64,000 bases of DNA from contig NZ_JBETXJ010000002.1 of assembly GCF_040427915.1 (NCBI RefSeq), positions 1,488,001 through 1,552,000 of the forward strand, given 5' to 3'. This DNA comes from Gardnerella vaginalis (lineage in GTDB: Bacteria; Actinomycetota; Actinomycetes; Actinomycetales; Bifidobacteriaceae). The first letter of the stretch is position 1. Each line of letters starts with the position of its first letter. Shown here piece after piece: positions 28,325 through 36,542 of this stretch. A model generated the notes under the pieces. It ran no database searches. It worked only from the letters and a program-made list of their open reading frames with translations, and had not been told where the DNA came from. A program made the position numbers and the translations under genes.

Positions 28325-29122
28325 CTACTCATACCTGCCAAGTGCTCTAGAAAGCAACGATAAACATACTGGCCCTGCTGTAGATGCGCGTAAAATATTG
28401 CTTCCTAAAACGCAACTTTTAGCTCCAGCGTCTATAAAACTTTGCACTTCTTCTTCGCTAATTCCACCTTCTGGCCCCACAACTACATAAACAGTGCGCG
28501 TTTTGCCATCTTTTAAGCATTTTTCCGTTAAGTCGTTTACGTAGTTTTCGATTTGACTAAAAGAATCCGTTGCGTCTTGATGCAAAACAACTACAAGACT
28601 TCCATAAACGCATGCACGCCTACAAATCGCTAGAATCTGCTTACTTGTAACTGGCTCTAAAAGCTGCGGCATCCACGCTCTTCGCGATTGCTCCGTAGCA
28701 GCCTCAAGCACCTGATTCCATCTCTTATCTGTGCGCCCTGGCTTCCATTTTGAAATCGACCTATTTGCACACCAAGGAATTACTTCGTCTACACCAATTT
28801 GCGTAGCCATGTCTATTGCTTGCTCGTCGTGACCCGTTTTTGCGAGAGCCTGAATAAGCGCTAATCGGGTTGTTGGCGCTGGCTCTTTTATGAACGAATC
28901 TACTGTAACTAAGCCGTTTTCGCTGTCTGTAATCGTTGCGTGAATTCGCACTCCTTTGCCGTCCGAAAGGTCTAGCGAATCGCCATCCGAAAGTCGCATT
29001 GCGCTTATTGCGTGCCTTTTAACGTGTTGAGGCAAGCTAAGAGTCCACCCTTCTTCAATCCCGTTTGCAAGAACGGGCGCATCGTCTTTATTCGTATCCA
29101 GCAAAAACAAAGCATCTGTCAT
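28325..29122 (-). CDS. rsmE: 16S rRNA (uracil1498-N3)-methyltransferase
   Basis: RsmE is a SPOUT-class enzyme that methylates U1498 of 16S rRNA. The 265-residue product has a PUA-like N-terminal domain and the C-terminal knot with VVGPEGGISEEE near 220 and LGSNILRASTAGP near 243, which bind S-adenosylmethionine. A perfect 14-base palindrome lies immediately upstream of its ATG. It is the first gene of the operon that ends with era, and is divergent from the frdB-like gene. Confidence 0.95.
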   Translation of the reverse strand: MTDALFLLDTNKDDAPVLANGIEEGWTLSLPQHVKRHAISAMRLSDGDSLDLSDGKGVRIHATITDSENGLVTVDSFIKEPAPTTRLALIQALAKTGHDEQAIDMATQIGVDEVIPWCANRSISKWKPGRTDKRWNQVLEAATEQSRRAWMPQLLEPVTSKQILAICRRACVYGSLVVVLHQDATDSFSQIENYVNDLTEKCLKDGKTRTVYVVVGPEGGISEEEVQSFIDAGAKSCVLGSNILRASTAGPVCLSLLSRALGRYE

Positions 29123-29129
29123 AATTTAA

Positions 29130-29143
29130 GCCTAACGTTAGGC
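29130..29143. promoter_or_regulatory. Perfect palindrome at the rsmE start
   Basis: GCCTAACGTTAGGC is an exact 14-base palindrome ending eight bases before the rsmE ATG (29122). It covers the place where the ribosome binding site should be and could be an operator or a small mRNA hairpin. Confidence 0.45.
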
Positions 29144-29160
29144 GCAGCCAACATCTTTGC

Positions 29161-29200
29161 TACTTAAGTATTTCTACTCAAGTATTTCTGTGCAAGTATT
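29161..29200. promoter_or_regulatory. Three imperfect 15-base direct repeats in the rsmE/frdB divergent region
   Basis: TACTTAAGTATTTC, TACTCAAGTATTTCT and GTGCAAGTATT follow one another at 29161, 29175 and 29190, giving a repeated CAAGTATT core with 15-base spacing. They lie 40-80 bases upstream of the frdB-like ATG, a position suited to a regulator binding site. Confidence 0.4.
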
Positions 29201-29239
29201 ATGGCAAACTAGAATTATACGAATTGGAGGTATGCGCAA

Positions 29240-30403
29240 ATGGTTGACGATTTTAGACGCAACTTTGCGCATTCCATTAATCAAGATTGCACTACAAGCG
29301 GTGAAGCTTTTGTGACTTTTCGCGTATCTCGTTTTACGCCAAATGACGGTTCTTGCGATTCGTCGGTTACTTGCGACTCCGCGGTTGCTGGCGATTCAAG
29401 CACCGATTCAGCCACCAACCCAGCACCAATCGCCTCCACTAACTCCCCTGGTTTAGTTAGAAGGCACCGAGAAAGCCCTTTTGCAAAAAAGCGCAAAAGT
29501 AGCCCATTTTCAACGCAAAATTCTGGCGATTTACCAGCTAAACCATTAAGCGGAAAACATTGGATTCAAGATTATACGATTCGTGCGCGCAAAAATGACA
29601 CGATTTTAGACTGCTTGCTTAAAATTAAGCGCACAATAGACCCCACTTTGGCATTTAGATACTCTTGCGGTCACGGCGTTTGTGGATCGGATGCTGCAAA
29701 TGTAAACGGCATGCCCACTTTACTTTGCACAGCTACAATCGCCCAAAACGCTAGGCAAAATACGCAAACTCAAGGTGTTAGATCAAGCGGTTTTAGAAAA
29801 ACTGGTAGCGTAAAGTCGCAAGCAACCGCAACAGCAACAACAAACGAAAATCACAATCCGCAAGTGAAATCTCAAGAAATGTCTTCTTTAATCCAAAATG
29901 GAAGCTTTGGCATTATTGAAATCGCACCACTTTCAGGCTTTGCTGTTCAAAGAGATCTTATTTGCGACCTTTCTACAATGATTGCTCAGCTTAAAAGAAT
30001 GGAACCATATTTGCAAGCGCAAAACGTTCAAACAAGAAACAGCAGCGGAAAGCTTGCGATTATTGAGTTTTTGCAACACCCAGAGCAGCTTGCAAAGTTT
30101 GAGCTTTTAAGCAATTGCATAATGTGTGGAGTGTGTGAAGGAATTTGCCCAGTTTATGCAGGCGGAGAAGCGTTTATTGGACCTGCAGCGCTTATAAATG
30201 CTGCGCGATTTATTAACGATTCAAGAGATAACGCCACTAATCGAAGATTAGATTTGGCGGATTCTAGCGACGGCATAAGCGCGTGCCAATCCGTGCGCGC
30301 GTGCTCTAGGCAGTGTCCGCGCGGAATCGACGTTGGAGAAGAAATTTGGCAACTTACAACGCTTATAAATGAGCGAAAAATAAGCCAAAATAAGCAAGGA
30401 TAA
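29240..30403 (+). CDS. Succinate dehydrogenase/fumarate reductase iron-sulfur subunit, with insertions
   Basis: The subunit carries electrons through three Fe-S clusters between a flavoprotein and the quinone. The 387-residue product has the 2Fe-2S motif YSCGHGVCGSD near residue 140, where the third ligand is Asp, and two 4Fe-4S/3Fe-4S motifs, CIMCGVCEGICP near 292 and CQSVRACSRQCP near 347. The family is usually about 240-260 residues; the excess is two low-complexity insertions, at about 38-100 (SCDSSVTCDSAVAGDSS) and about 175-225 (Ser/Thr/Asn/Gln). ATG at 29240 follows GGAGGTATGCGCAA. No flavoprotein or membrane-anchor gene is adjacent, so its partners must be elsewhere or missing. Confidence 0.88.
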   Translation: MVDDFRRNFAHSINQDCTTSGEAFVTFRVSRFTPNDGSCDSSVTCDSAVAGDSSTDSATNPAPIASTNSPGLVRRHRESPFAKKRKSSPFSTQNSGDLPAKPLSGKHWIQDYTIRARKNDTILDCLLKIKRTIDPTLAFRYSCGHGVCGSDAANVNGMPTLLCTATIAQNARQNTQTQGVRSSGFRKTGSVKSQATATATTNENHNPQVKSQEMSSLIQNGSFGIIEIAPLSGFAVQRDLICDLSTMIAQLKRMEPYLQAQNVQTRNSSGKLAIIEFLQHPEQLAKFELLSNCIMCGVCEGICPVYAGGEAFIGPAALINAARFINDSRDNATNRRLDLADSSDGISACQSVRACSRQCPRGIDVGEEIWQLTTLINERKISQNKQG

Positions 30404-30449
30404 GATAAGACTAGCCACAACTATCTAAGATTAGATAAGACAGCTAAGA

Positions 30450-31310
30450 CTAGTTAATAAACTTATCTCCGCTAGCGATTCGCACAGCTTCTATAGGATC
30501 GTCTGTAATCGCAAGCAAACTAGGGTCAAAAGACGATATAAGTCCTCTTTCTTTAACCGTAGTTTCAATCCAATTCATAAGACCCTTCCAATATTCGCTG
30601 CCAAAAAGCACTACAGGAATTTTAGAAACCTTATGCGTTTGAACAAGCGTAAGCGACTCAAAAAGTTCGTCCATTGTGCCAAAACCGCCTGGGCACACAA
30701 TAATTCCTGAAGAATATTTTAGGAACATTGTTTTGCGAACAAAAAAGTAGCGGAATTGCATACCGAGATTCACCCATTGGTTTAAGCCCTGCTCGTGAGG
30801 CAATTCGATTCCAAGCCCCACGCTTGTTCCTCCAGCTTCTGCAGCTCCGCGATTTGCCGCTTCCATAATTCCAGGACCGCCGCCCGTAATCACCGCAAAA
30901 CCGCGTTTTACAAGCTCTTTGCCCATTATGCGAGCGCTATTGTATTCTGGCTCATCTGGCTTTATGCGAGCAGAACCAAACACGCTAACAGCTAATCCAA
31001 GTTTTGCTAAAGCGTCGAAGCCATCAATAAATTCGGCTTGTATTCTAAGAACTCGCCAAGGGTCAAGTCCTTGCCACGCGTGATTATCTTGCAAATCGCC
31101 GTTAGGTAAATCGTGTTGCAACAGCGTTTCCGTTGTGCTTTCCTTAGGAATCATTGGACCGCGCATCATTACGGCGCCGCTGTAATAAGTGTCTTTCCAA
31201 GGTGAGTTCTGTTCGCTTTGCGCGCGCAAGTCGCAAGAATTATCTGGATTATCTGGTTTACCAGAATTACCTAAATTATCAGAATTACCTAAATTATTAT
31301 TAGAAACCAT
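30450..31310 (-). CDS. LOG/TIGR00730-family nucleoside monophosphate phosphoribohydrolase-like protein
   Basis: Members cleave the ribose-base bond of nucleoside monophosphates and were formerly called lysine decarboxylases. The 286-residue protein carries the Rossmann-type GGGPGIMEAANRGA near residue 140 and the diagnostic PGGFGTMDE near 207-215. The N-terminal 30 residues are a variable Asn/Gly/Ser/Asp repeat (NLGNSDNLGNSGK). AAAGGTGACTT precedes the ATG. It is convergent with the frdB-like gene and upstream of nothing obvious; physiological substrate unknown. Confidence 0.9.
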   Translation of the reverse strand: MVSNNNLGNSDNLGNSGKPDNPDNSCDLRAQSEQNSPWKDTYYSGAVMMRGPMIPKESTTETLLQHDLPNGDLQDNHAWQGLDPWRVLRIQAEFIDGFDALAKLGLAVSVFGSARIKPDEPEYNSARIMGKELVKRGFAVITGGGPGIMEAANRGAAEAGGTSVGLGIELPHEQGLNQWVNLGMQFRYFFVRKTMFLKYSSGIIVCPGGFGTMDELFESLTLVQTHKVSKIPVVLFGSEYWKGLMNWIETTVKERGLISSFDPSLLAITDDPIEAVRIASGDKFIN

Positions 31311-31379
31311 AAGTCACCTTTAGAACTTTCTAGTCACTTTCTAGTCATCTTGTAATCGCGTTAAATAAACGCATTAAAG

Positions 31380-32639
31380 TCACTCTTCAATATCGTCTAA
31401 TTCTTCTTCCATATGATTCGATTGCTTTGCAAGCATAAATCCCGAAACAGCAGCCGCAATAATAGACGCCACTAGTACGCCGAATCGTGCCTCGCCCGAA
31501 AGATCCGCGTCGCTATAAGAAAGCGAAGCTATTAACAAAGACACAGTAAAGCCAATTCCGCACGCGCATGCTGTAGGAAAAAGATCGCGAACGCGCAAAT
31601 CGTCTGGAACGCGCAAGCCCATAACTTTCTTAGCAATCCAAGCAGTAATCATAATTCCAAGAGGCTTTCCAACAACTAGCGCAATCGTAATCGCAATTAA
31701 TATTGGAGACAAGAACAGCTGCCAAGTCAAAGTTTCAAAATGAACTCCAGTTGCGAAAAGCGCAAAAATAGGCAACGCAAACAGAGAAGACAAAGGCTGA
31801 ATTTTCTGGCGATACCTTTCAGCTCTAAGCGACTTTTCGCCGTGAACAAGATGCGCAGGAGTTAGCAAACCAACCATTACGCCTGCAAGAGTAGGGTGAA
31901 CGCCGGCCTGATACATCATAACCCACGCAAGCAATCCAACAAGAGCCACAACTGGCCATGGAACGCGCTTTAATCGCACAAGCATAGTCCACACTAATCC
32001 GCATAAAACAACGCCTACAAACCAATACCATGCGTTAAGCGAAGAGAAGAATAATGCGATTAATGCGATTCCAAGAAGATCGTCAACTGTAGCCAGAGTC
32101 ATTAAAAATGCGCGCAATGCTTTAGGAAGCGTTTTAGCAAAAAGCGCAAGAACCGCCAAGGAGAATGCTATATCTGTTGCCGTAGGAATAGCCCAGCCAG
32201 CGCGAACCATGTCTAAAGACGGAAGCGCTCCAGAAGTAAGTCGCATAATCTCTTGACCAGCGTGCAACTCCGAGAATATTGTAACAGTTCCAGCAAAAAG
32301 AATAGGAGGAACAATCATGCCACCAACCGCGCAAATCATTGGCATTGCTGCCGCGCGAGGGTCTCTAAGCGATCCTGCAATAAGCTCGTGCTTTAAGTCT
32401 AAACCAACTGTAAGGAAGAAAATAGTTAGCACGCCGTCTTGAACCCAGTGGCTAATCGACATGTGAATATTTGTGTATGGAATTCCGATTTGCGTGTGGG
32501 AAACAGCTTCAAAAATCGGCGACGTAAATGGCAAATTTGCAAGCATTAACCCAGCTAAAGCAAATCCGAGCATAATCAACCCAGACGTACGCTCATTATT
32601 GGCTATTTTGCATACTGTTTTCCAAGAGCGGCTTAGCAT
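31380..32639 (-). CDS. nhaA: Na+/H+ antiporter NhaA
   Basis: NhaA exchanges external protons for internal sodium. The 419-residue membrane protein begins with LIMLGFALAGLMLANLP and has the family segments HWVQDGVLTIFFLTVGLDLK, WAIPTATDIAFSLAVLALF (the TDIAFS motif) and a long helix TACACGIGFTVSLLIA near the C-terminus; about 11 to 12 helices can be counted. Length is close to the usual 390-440. GGAGGG lies 12 bases before the ATG. Five copies of a 7-base repeat lie 54-88 bases upstream of the start, so expression may be spacing-sensitive. Confidence 0.95.
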   Translation of the reverse strand: MLSRSWKTVCKIANNERTSGLIMLGFALAGLMLANLPFTSPIFEAVSHTQIGIPYTNIHMSISHWVQDGVLTIFFLTVGLDLKHELIAGSLRDPRAAAMPMICAVGGMIVPPILFAGTVTIFSELHAGQEIMRLTSGALPSLDMVRAGWAIPTATDIAFSLAVLALFAKTLPKALRAFLMTLATVDDLLGIALIALFFSSLNAWYWFVGVVLCGLVWTMLVRLKRVPWPVVALVGLLAWVMMYQAGVHPTLAGVMVGLLTPAHLVHGEKSLRAERYRQKIQPLSSLFALPIFALFATGVHFETLTWQLFLSPILIAITIALVVGKPLGIMITAWIAKKVMGLRVPDDLRVRDLFPTACACGIGFTVSLLIASLSYSDADLSGEARFGVLVASIIAAAVSGFMLAKQSNHMEEELDDIEE

Positions 32640-32692
32640 TATGTAAATCTTCCCTCCGATTTTCTATCTTTTATTTTCTATTTTCTATCTTT

Positions 32693-32727
32693 GACTTTTG
32701 ACTTTTGACTTTTGACTTTTGACTTTT
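32693..32727. repeat. (GACTTTT)5 microsatellite upstream of nhaA
   Basis: Five exact copies of the 7-base unit GACTTTT in a row, followed by two degenerate copies at about 32741 and 32755. It lies 54-88 bases upstream of the nhaA ATG. Confidence 0.9.
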
Positions 32728-32889
32728 AGTTTTTAATTTCGACTTCTTACTTTCGACTTTTGTTTAACAATTTACGGCATATAAATTTTATGCGATAAAG
32801 TTTATGCACCTAGGACTTATAAGTATATAGGATACGTATCGAAATATAACAAAAAACGCCACCTCGCTTAGAAGTGACGTTTCAAATCG

Positions 32890-32962
32890 TGGAGCTAGGG
32901 GGATTCGAACCCCCGACCCCCTCCATGCCATGGAGATGCGCTACCAGCTGCGCCATAGCCCC
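32890..32962 (-). tRNA. tRNA-Ala (GGC)
   Basis: Minus-strand cloverleaf of 73 nt: acceptor GGGGCTA/TAGCTCC with the G3-U70 wobble that identifies alanine tRNAs, D arm GCGCAGCTGGTAGCGC, anticodon loop ATGGCAT with anticodon GGC, T arm GGGGG TTCGAAT CCCCC, and discriminator A. CCA is not encoded. Confidence 0.97.
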
Positions 32963-33091
32963 GTTTTTAATTGTGCGGCTCAAACGAACCTTTGATAGAA
33001 TACAACAGATTTTGCTACCAACCAAACTCGGCGTGTCGTAAGCTCCTCAATTTTTTTTGTAAAAATATGGATTTATTGCCACATAAAGCTA

Positions 33092-34225
33092 TTACTCGCC
33101 ACTACCCGATGATTGTTGCGATCCAGATTCTCCCTGCTGTACGGAAGTACCACCATCCGCACCATTAGGTGAAGAATAAGAAGGAGATGAAGGAGACGAA
33201 GCCGATCCAGAATCTGTGTTTTGTGAAGAATCGCCTTTCGATCCGCTAGATTTTGAGTCAGATCCAGAATTGTTTAATCCATCCGCACCCTTTGAATCAC
33301 CGCTATTCGAAGAGTTTTTATCATCTAAAGAGTTTCCTTCATGATTATTCTCATCTTTTTTATCAGACGGTTTTTTATCCGAACTATTCTCATCATTCTT
33401 ATTGTCTTCACTAGATTTGGAATAGTTGCCTGAATCCTGATTCTGGTTTTGAATACGATTATTCTCACTATTTTCAGGAGCCTGATTTCCCCTATTAGTC
33501 TGATTATTATTTTGCACAGGGTTCTGCGGTAAATTGTTTAAATTATCAGTGCCTTTTCCTTGCGTAAACAGCAGAACCATGCCAGCAGTAATAATCACCG
33601 CAGCAAGGGCGCTAAGAACAGCAACTAAAATAGTAAGTCGTTTGTACCTTGACTCATTATCTACGTAACTTTTCTGCTTTGCATAGTCATAATCACCATT
33701 GTTGCCTAATCTACGCTTTGCGTCGGTTAAGGTAAGCAGAGAATCCGAATCCCCTTCCGAAAGCGAATTATCTTCTTCTTTCATCTTTCTTAATGAAGAC
33801 AATTCCATGATGCTTGTGTTATCGACGCTATTATTAGGATTTTGCTCAGAGGCAGTAGCCATAACTTTTCTAACTGTTTTTATTCTGCGAGGTTCGTTCG
33901 CTTCATGAACCTCATATTCTTCTGGCATATCATCCTCTAATGCAATAAACCGCGCATTATTTACAACTTTAGTGTCATCATCTGCATAATGGCTTGAAAC
34001 TGACTTTAATGCAGAAGAAGACTGGATCTTTTTTGAAGACGCGTGAATAACATTTTGATAAAGTTGTGATGCTACAGCAGACACAATCGAACCTATTGCA
34101 ACACCAATTACTGATCCTGCTATACCGATCTTTGACGATAGAAGGAATGCTGTAACAGCTGCTAAGGAACCAGCCAGCACTTGCGTAAACGATATTCCTT
34201 TGAAGAAGTTCTTCACAAGTACCAC
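33092..34225 (-). CDS. Membrane protein with Ser/Gly/Asn-rich extracellular tail, function unknown
   Basis: The 377-residue product is not recognised as a named family. Residues about 12-60 form two hydrophobic, Gly/Ala/Ser-rich segments (LAGSLAAVTAFLLSS and GIAGSVIGVAIGSIVSAVA) of glycine-zipper type. A cytoplasmic-looking region with acidic and basic residues follows to about 198, then one strong helix (LTILVAVLSALAAVIITAGMV) near 199-220. The C-terminal 150 residues are low-complexity Ser/Asn/Gly/Asp/Lys and probably face outside. It is followed by tRNA-Ala and preceded by a DMT transporter on the same strand, 68 bases away. A surface or envelope role is plausible but not shown. Confidence 0.75.
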   Translation of the reverse strand: MVLVKNFFKGISFTQVLAGSLAAVTAFLLSSKIGIAGSVIGVAIGSIVSAVASQLYQNVIHASSKKIQSSSALKSVSSHYADDDTKVVNNARFIALEDDMPEEYEVHEANEPRRIKTVRKVMATASEQNPNNSVDNTSIMELSSLRKMKEEDNSLSEGDSDSLLTLTDAKRRLGNNGDYDYAKQKSYVDNESRYKRLTILVAVLSALAAVIITAGMVLLFTQGKGTDNLNNLPQNPVQNNNQTNRGNQAPENSENNRIQNQNQDSGNYSKSSEDNKNDENSSDKKPSDKKDENNHEGNSLDDKNSSNSGDSKGADGLNNSGSDSKSSGSKGDSSQNTDSGSASSPSSPSYSSPNGADGGTSVQQGESGSQQSSGSGE

Positions 34226-34293
34226 CTTACAAAATTATTATTTACTACTATTCAAATTGACAATTATTGACAACTATTTAAATTGACAACTAT

Positions 34294-35289
34294 TTAAATT
34301 GTAGATGCTGCTGCAGATGCAACTTTAGACTCTGTTCCAGAAATTTTCTGCTTATTTTTGATTTTTAAAAGCTCAATATGCTCTGCCAAACTTGCAAGCA
34401 AAATCGCAGCAAAAATCAATGCAAAGCCAATAAAAGCAACGCTTGTTACGCGCTCATTGTAAAGAATGCTAGAGAATAGCAATGTAAACAAGCATTCTGT
34501 GCACATAATCACGGAAGCGTTAGCTGTTGAAAGATAAATCAGAGTATAGTTTTGAATAATTTGCGCAAGAACAGTTACTATCACTATAAGATAGAACATG
34601 TTCGTAATAGTTATCCAATTATCTTCGGCATTGAAGTTAGGCAAAGGCTCACTTATTGCAGCTCCGCACAAAAATAGAACTCCAGAAACACTAAACTGAC
34701 CGAATGTTAAAGCAACGGGATTGTATTGCCTAGAATAATACGCTAAGTATGTTAAGTTAAACGCAAAAACAGCCGCGCAGATAAGAGTTAAAACGTCTCC
34801 GTGAGAAAGTGTAAGAACAAGAGATCCTGGCTTTAATGCAACGAATCCAACACCTACAACGCATGTTAGAGCCGCAATAATTCCTAAAAGCGTTGGCTTT
34901 TTTCTAATAATTATCCAAGCAGAAAATGGCGCTATAACACAGTATGCGGCTGTAAGAAATGCGCTTCTACCTGGATCAATCCACCTTAATCCTTCTGTTT
35001 GCGTAACTAAAGATGCGTAGTATGTAACGCCTGTTAAAAGCGAAGGAATTATCAGCTTTTTAGTAAAATTTTTGCGGATTGTTTTAAAGAAGACTACGCC
35101 CATTATTATGCACGCTCCAAGCATGCGAACTCCCATAAGCCATTGAGGTGGGAATACCTCTAGAGCGTATTTAGATGAGACGTAGCTTCCGCCCCAAATT
35201 GCGGCGCATAGAAGCAACATGATTCGCGCGAAGTTTACGTTAATTCGATTGTTCTGCCTCGGTTGAACCGCGCTATTTATTTCACTCAT
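34294..35289 (-). CDS. DMT-superfamily transporter (EamA family)
   Basis: A 331-residue inner-membrane exporter-like protein with ten predicted helices in two EamA repeats. The first repeat includes LLLCAAIWGGSYVSSKYALEVF and PQWLMGVRMLGACII; the second includes LTLICAAVFAFNLTYLAY and ASVIMCTECLFTLLFSSILYNE, with the conserved Glu of the EamA fold. Start at 35289 is set by GAGGGGAG four bases before the ATG. Substrates of this family (amino acids, metabolites) cannot be predicted. Confidence 0.9.
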   Translation of the reverse strand: MSEINSAVQPRQNNRINVNFARIMLLLCAAIWGGSYVSSKYALEVFPPQWLMGVRMLGACIIMGVVFFKTIRKNFTKKLIIPSLLTGVTYYASLVTQTEGLRWIDPGRSAFLTAAYCVIAPFSAWIIIRKKPTLLGIIAALTCVVGVGFVALKPGSLVLTLSHGDVLTLICAAVFAFNLTYLAYYSRQYNPVALTFGQFSVSGVLFLCGAAISEPLPNFNAEDNWITITNMFYLIVIVTVLAQIIQNYTLIYLSTANASVIMCTECLFTLLFSSILYNERVTSVAFIGFALIFAAILLASLAEHIELLKIKNKQKISGTESKVASAAASTI

Positions 35290-35577
35290 GTCACTCCCCT
35301 CATTTTCTTGCAAATCACAAGTCTATAACATTAAATTTTTCTTTAAGTCAGCTAAATTGCTTTATAAACTTTATAGAATAGCCACAAAAACAAGAAAAGT
35401 ACAACCCATCGGCGTTCCTTCGGAAAATTTCCTAATTGACAACTGAATTGATTGTACACACTGCGACTTTACCTTAATATTTACAATTCATGATTTACAA
35501 CCAAAAATTTACCAACACACAATTTATCATGATTTATGTAGTGCGTTTGCTCTACGCACGCCCGAGTTTGTTTCTCT

Positions 35578-35736
35578 TTTCCCGCGTTTGTTCCCATATC
35601 AACCCATTTGGTAAACAAAAGCAAGAACTCTTTCCCGCGTTTGTTCCCAACTTTGGCATTTCGGTAAACAAAAGCAGGAACACTTTCCCGCGTTTGTTCC
35701 CAACTTTGGCATTTCGGTAAACAAAAGCAAGAGCAA
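35578..35736. repeat. 53-bp tandem repeat, three copies
   Basis: Units start at 35578, 35631 and 35684, each beginning TTTCCCGCGTTTGTTCCC and ending GTAAACAAAAGCAGGAAC or similar. Each unit is itself an imperfect inverted repeat. Related single copies occur at 41021-41059 and 41141-41191. There are no unique spacers, so this is not a CRISPR array. Confidence 0.85.
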
Positions 35737-35812
35737 CGACCTGCCTTTTCGCTTAAAGCGTAGCGCGCGAGCGATTTACCGACTTTGTAGCTCTAACGAT
35801 ATTCGGCAATTA

Positions 35813-35826
35813 GTGATTTAAGTCAC
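35813..35826. promoter_or_regulatory. CRP/FNR-family-like palindrome upstream of the flavin-binding gene
   Basis: GTGATTTAAGTCAC has GTGA-N6-TCAC arms, like the site at 15929. A half-site with the same GTGATTTAA sequence occurs at 35899. It lies 137 bases upstream of the ATG at 35963. Confidence 0.4.
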
Positions 35827-35962
35827 AAGTTTAGGCATTTTTGCAAAAACACATCGAATTTTAAGCCTTTATATGCACGATTGCGCGTAATCTTGAAAGT
35901 GATTTAAACATAATCGCATGATTGCGCGATTGCACAATAATCAGTTGAAGAAAGGACTCAAC

Positions 35963-36367
35963 ATGGCAGCTCTTAGTGAAGATATGAAGACTTTTATCGA
36001 GAACAATTTGGCTTGGATTGCAACGATTAGCAAAGATGGCGAGCTTGATCTTGGACCAAAAATGTCAATGTTTGTACTCGACGACAATCACCTTGCCTAT
36101 CATGAGCGCACTGCAGGTCAGCATTTTAAGAACTTGCAAGACGGCAGCCAGCTTGTTGTTGCCGTTGCAAATTTGGCTGAAAAGAAGGGATATCGCTTCC
36201 GCGGAACCGTTACTCTTCACACAGATGACGCGATTTACGAAGAGCAGGTGCGCGTTGCAGAAGAAAAAGGCACGAAGAAGCCTGCTGCTGTTCCTGTTAT
36301 GGAGATTACTGAGATTCAGGATTTGACTTCTGGAGCTAATGCTGGAAAGACAATTGCTAAAGATTAA
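35963..36367 (+). CDS. Pyridoxamine 5'-phosphate oxidase-family (FMN-binding split-barrel) protein
   Basis: A 134-residue split-barrel protein of the PPOX/FMN-binding superfamily, which includes oxidases, nitroreductase-like proteins and haem-binding proteins. The N-terminal pattern (FIENNLAWIATISKDGELDL, then LAYHERTAGQHFKNL and GYRFRGTVTLH) matches the short actinobacterial class. The specific substrate is unknown. The ATG at 35963 has AAAGGA seven bases before it; an earlier in-frame ATG (35918) has none. A long terminator hairpin follows. Confidence 0.85.
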   Translation: MAALSEDMKTFIENNLAWIATISKDGELDLGPKMSMFVLDDNHLAYHERTAGQHFKNLQDGSQLVVAVANLAEKKGYRFRGTVTLHTDDAIYEEQVRVAEEKGTKKPAAVPVMEITEIQDLTSGANAGKTIAKD

Positions 36368-36442
36368 TCAAAATACTAATTTTTAGCAAAAATCTAACAA
36401 AACGCCGAATTTTTAGGTCTCTAATACGAGGCATACAATAGC

Positions 36443-36488
36443 GAGTGGCGTTCGTCCTCAATGGCGAAGATGAACACCACTCAATTTT
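36443..36488 (+). terminator. Terminator after the flavin-binding gene
   Basis: GAGTGG-C-GTTCGTC pairs with GATGAAC-A-CCACTC (13 pairs, one mismatch) around a loop of about 12, followed by AATTTTTA on the plus strand. Confidence 0.75.
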
Positions 36489-36542
36489 TACTTTATAATT
36501 TTTTATTTGATGATTTTATTTGATTATTTGATTGTCACTAAT

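Larger units (their letters stand above)
32640..33091. other. Intergenic region upstream of nhaA with tRNA-Ala
   Basis: 452 bases: the nhaA promoter area with a 7-base tandem repeat (32693-32727), an AT-rich stretch, tRNA-Ala (32890-32962) and a poly-T stretch near 33050. Nothing else is supported. Confidence 0.6.
35290..35962. other. Divergent intergenic region with tandem hairpin repeats
   Basis: 673 bases: promoter area of the DMT gene, a TTTATGTAGTGCGTTTG stretch shared with the hairpin at 23015, three 53-base tandem repeats (35578-35736), an inverted copy of the GCAGGTCG/CGCTTTAAGCG motif (35738-35770) and a CRP/FNR-like palindrome (35813-35826). No gene is supported. Confidence 0.65.

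Noticed and set aside
32890..32962. G6 run as a further phase-variable tract
   Set aside because: It is part of the tRNA-Ala T stem and variable region, not a homopolymer of switching length.
35578..35736. CRISPR-like array
   Set aside because: The 53-base units are contiguous with no unique spacers and no cas genes are present.
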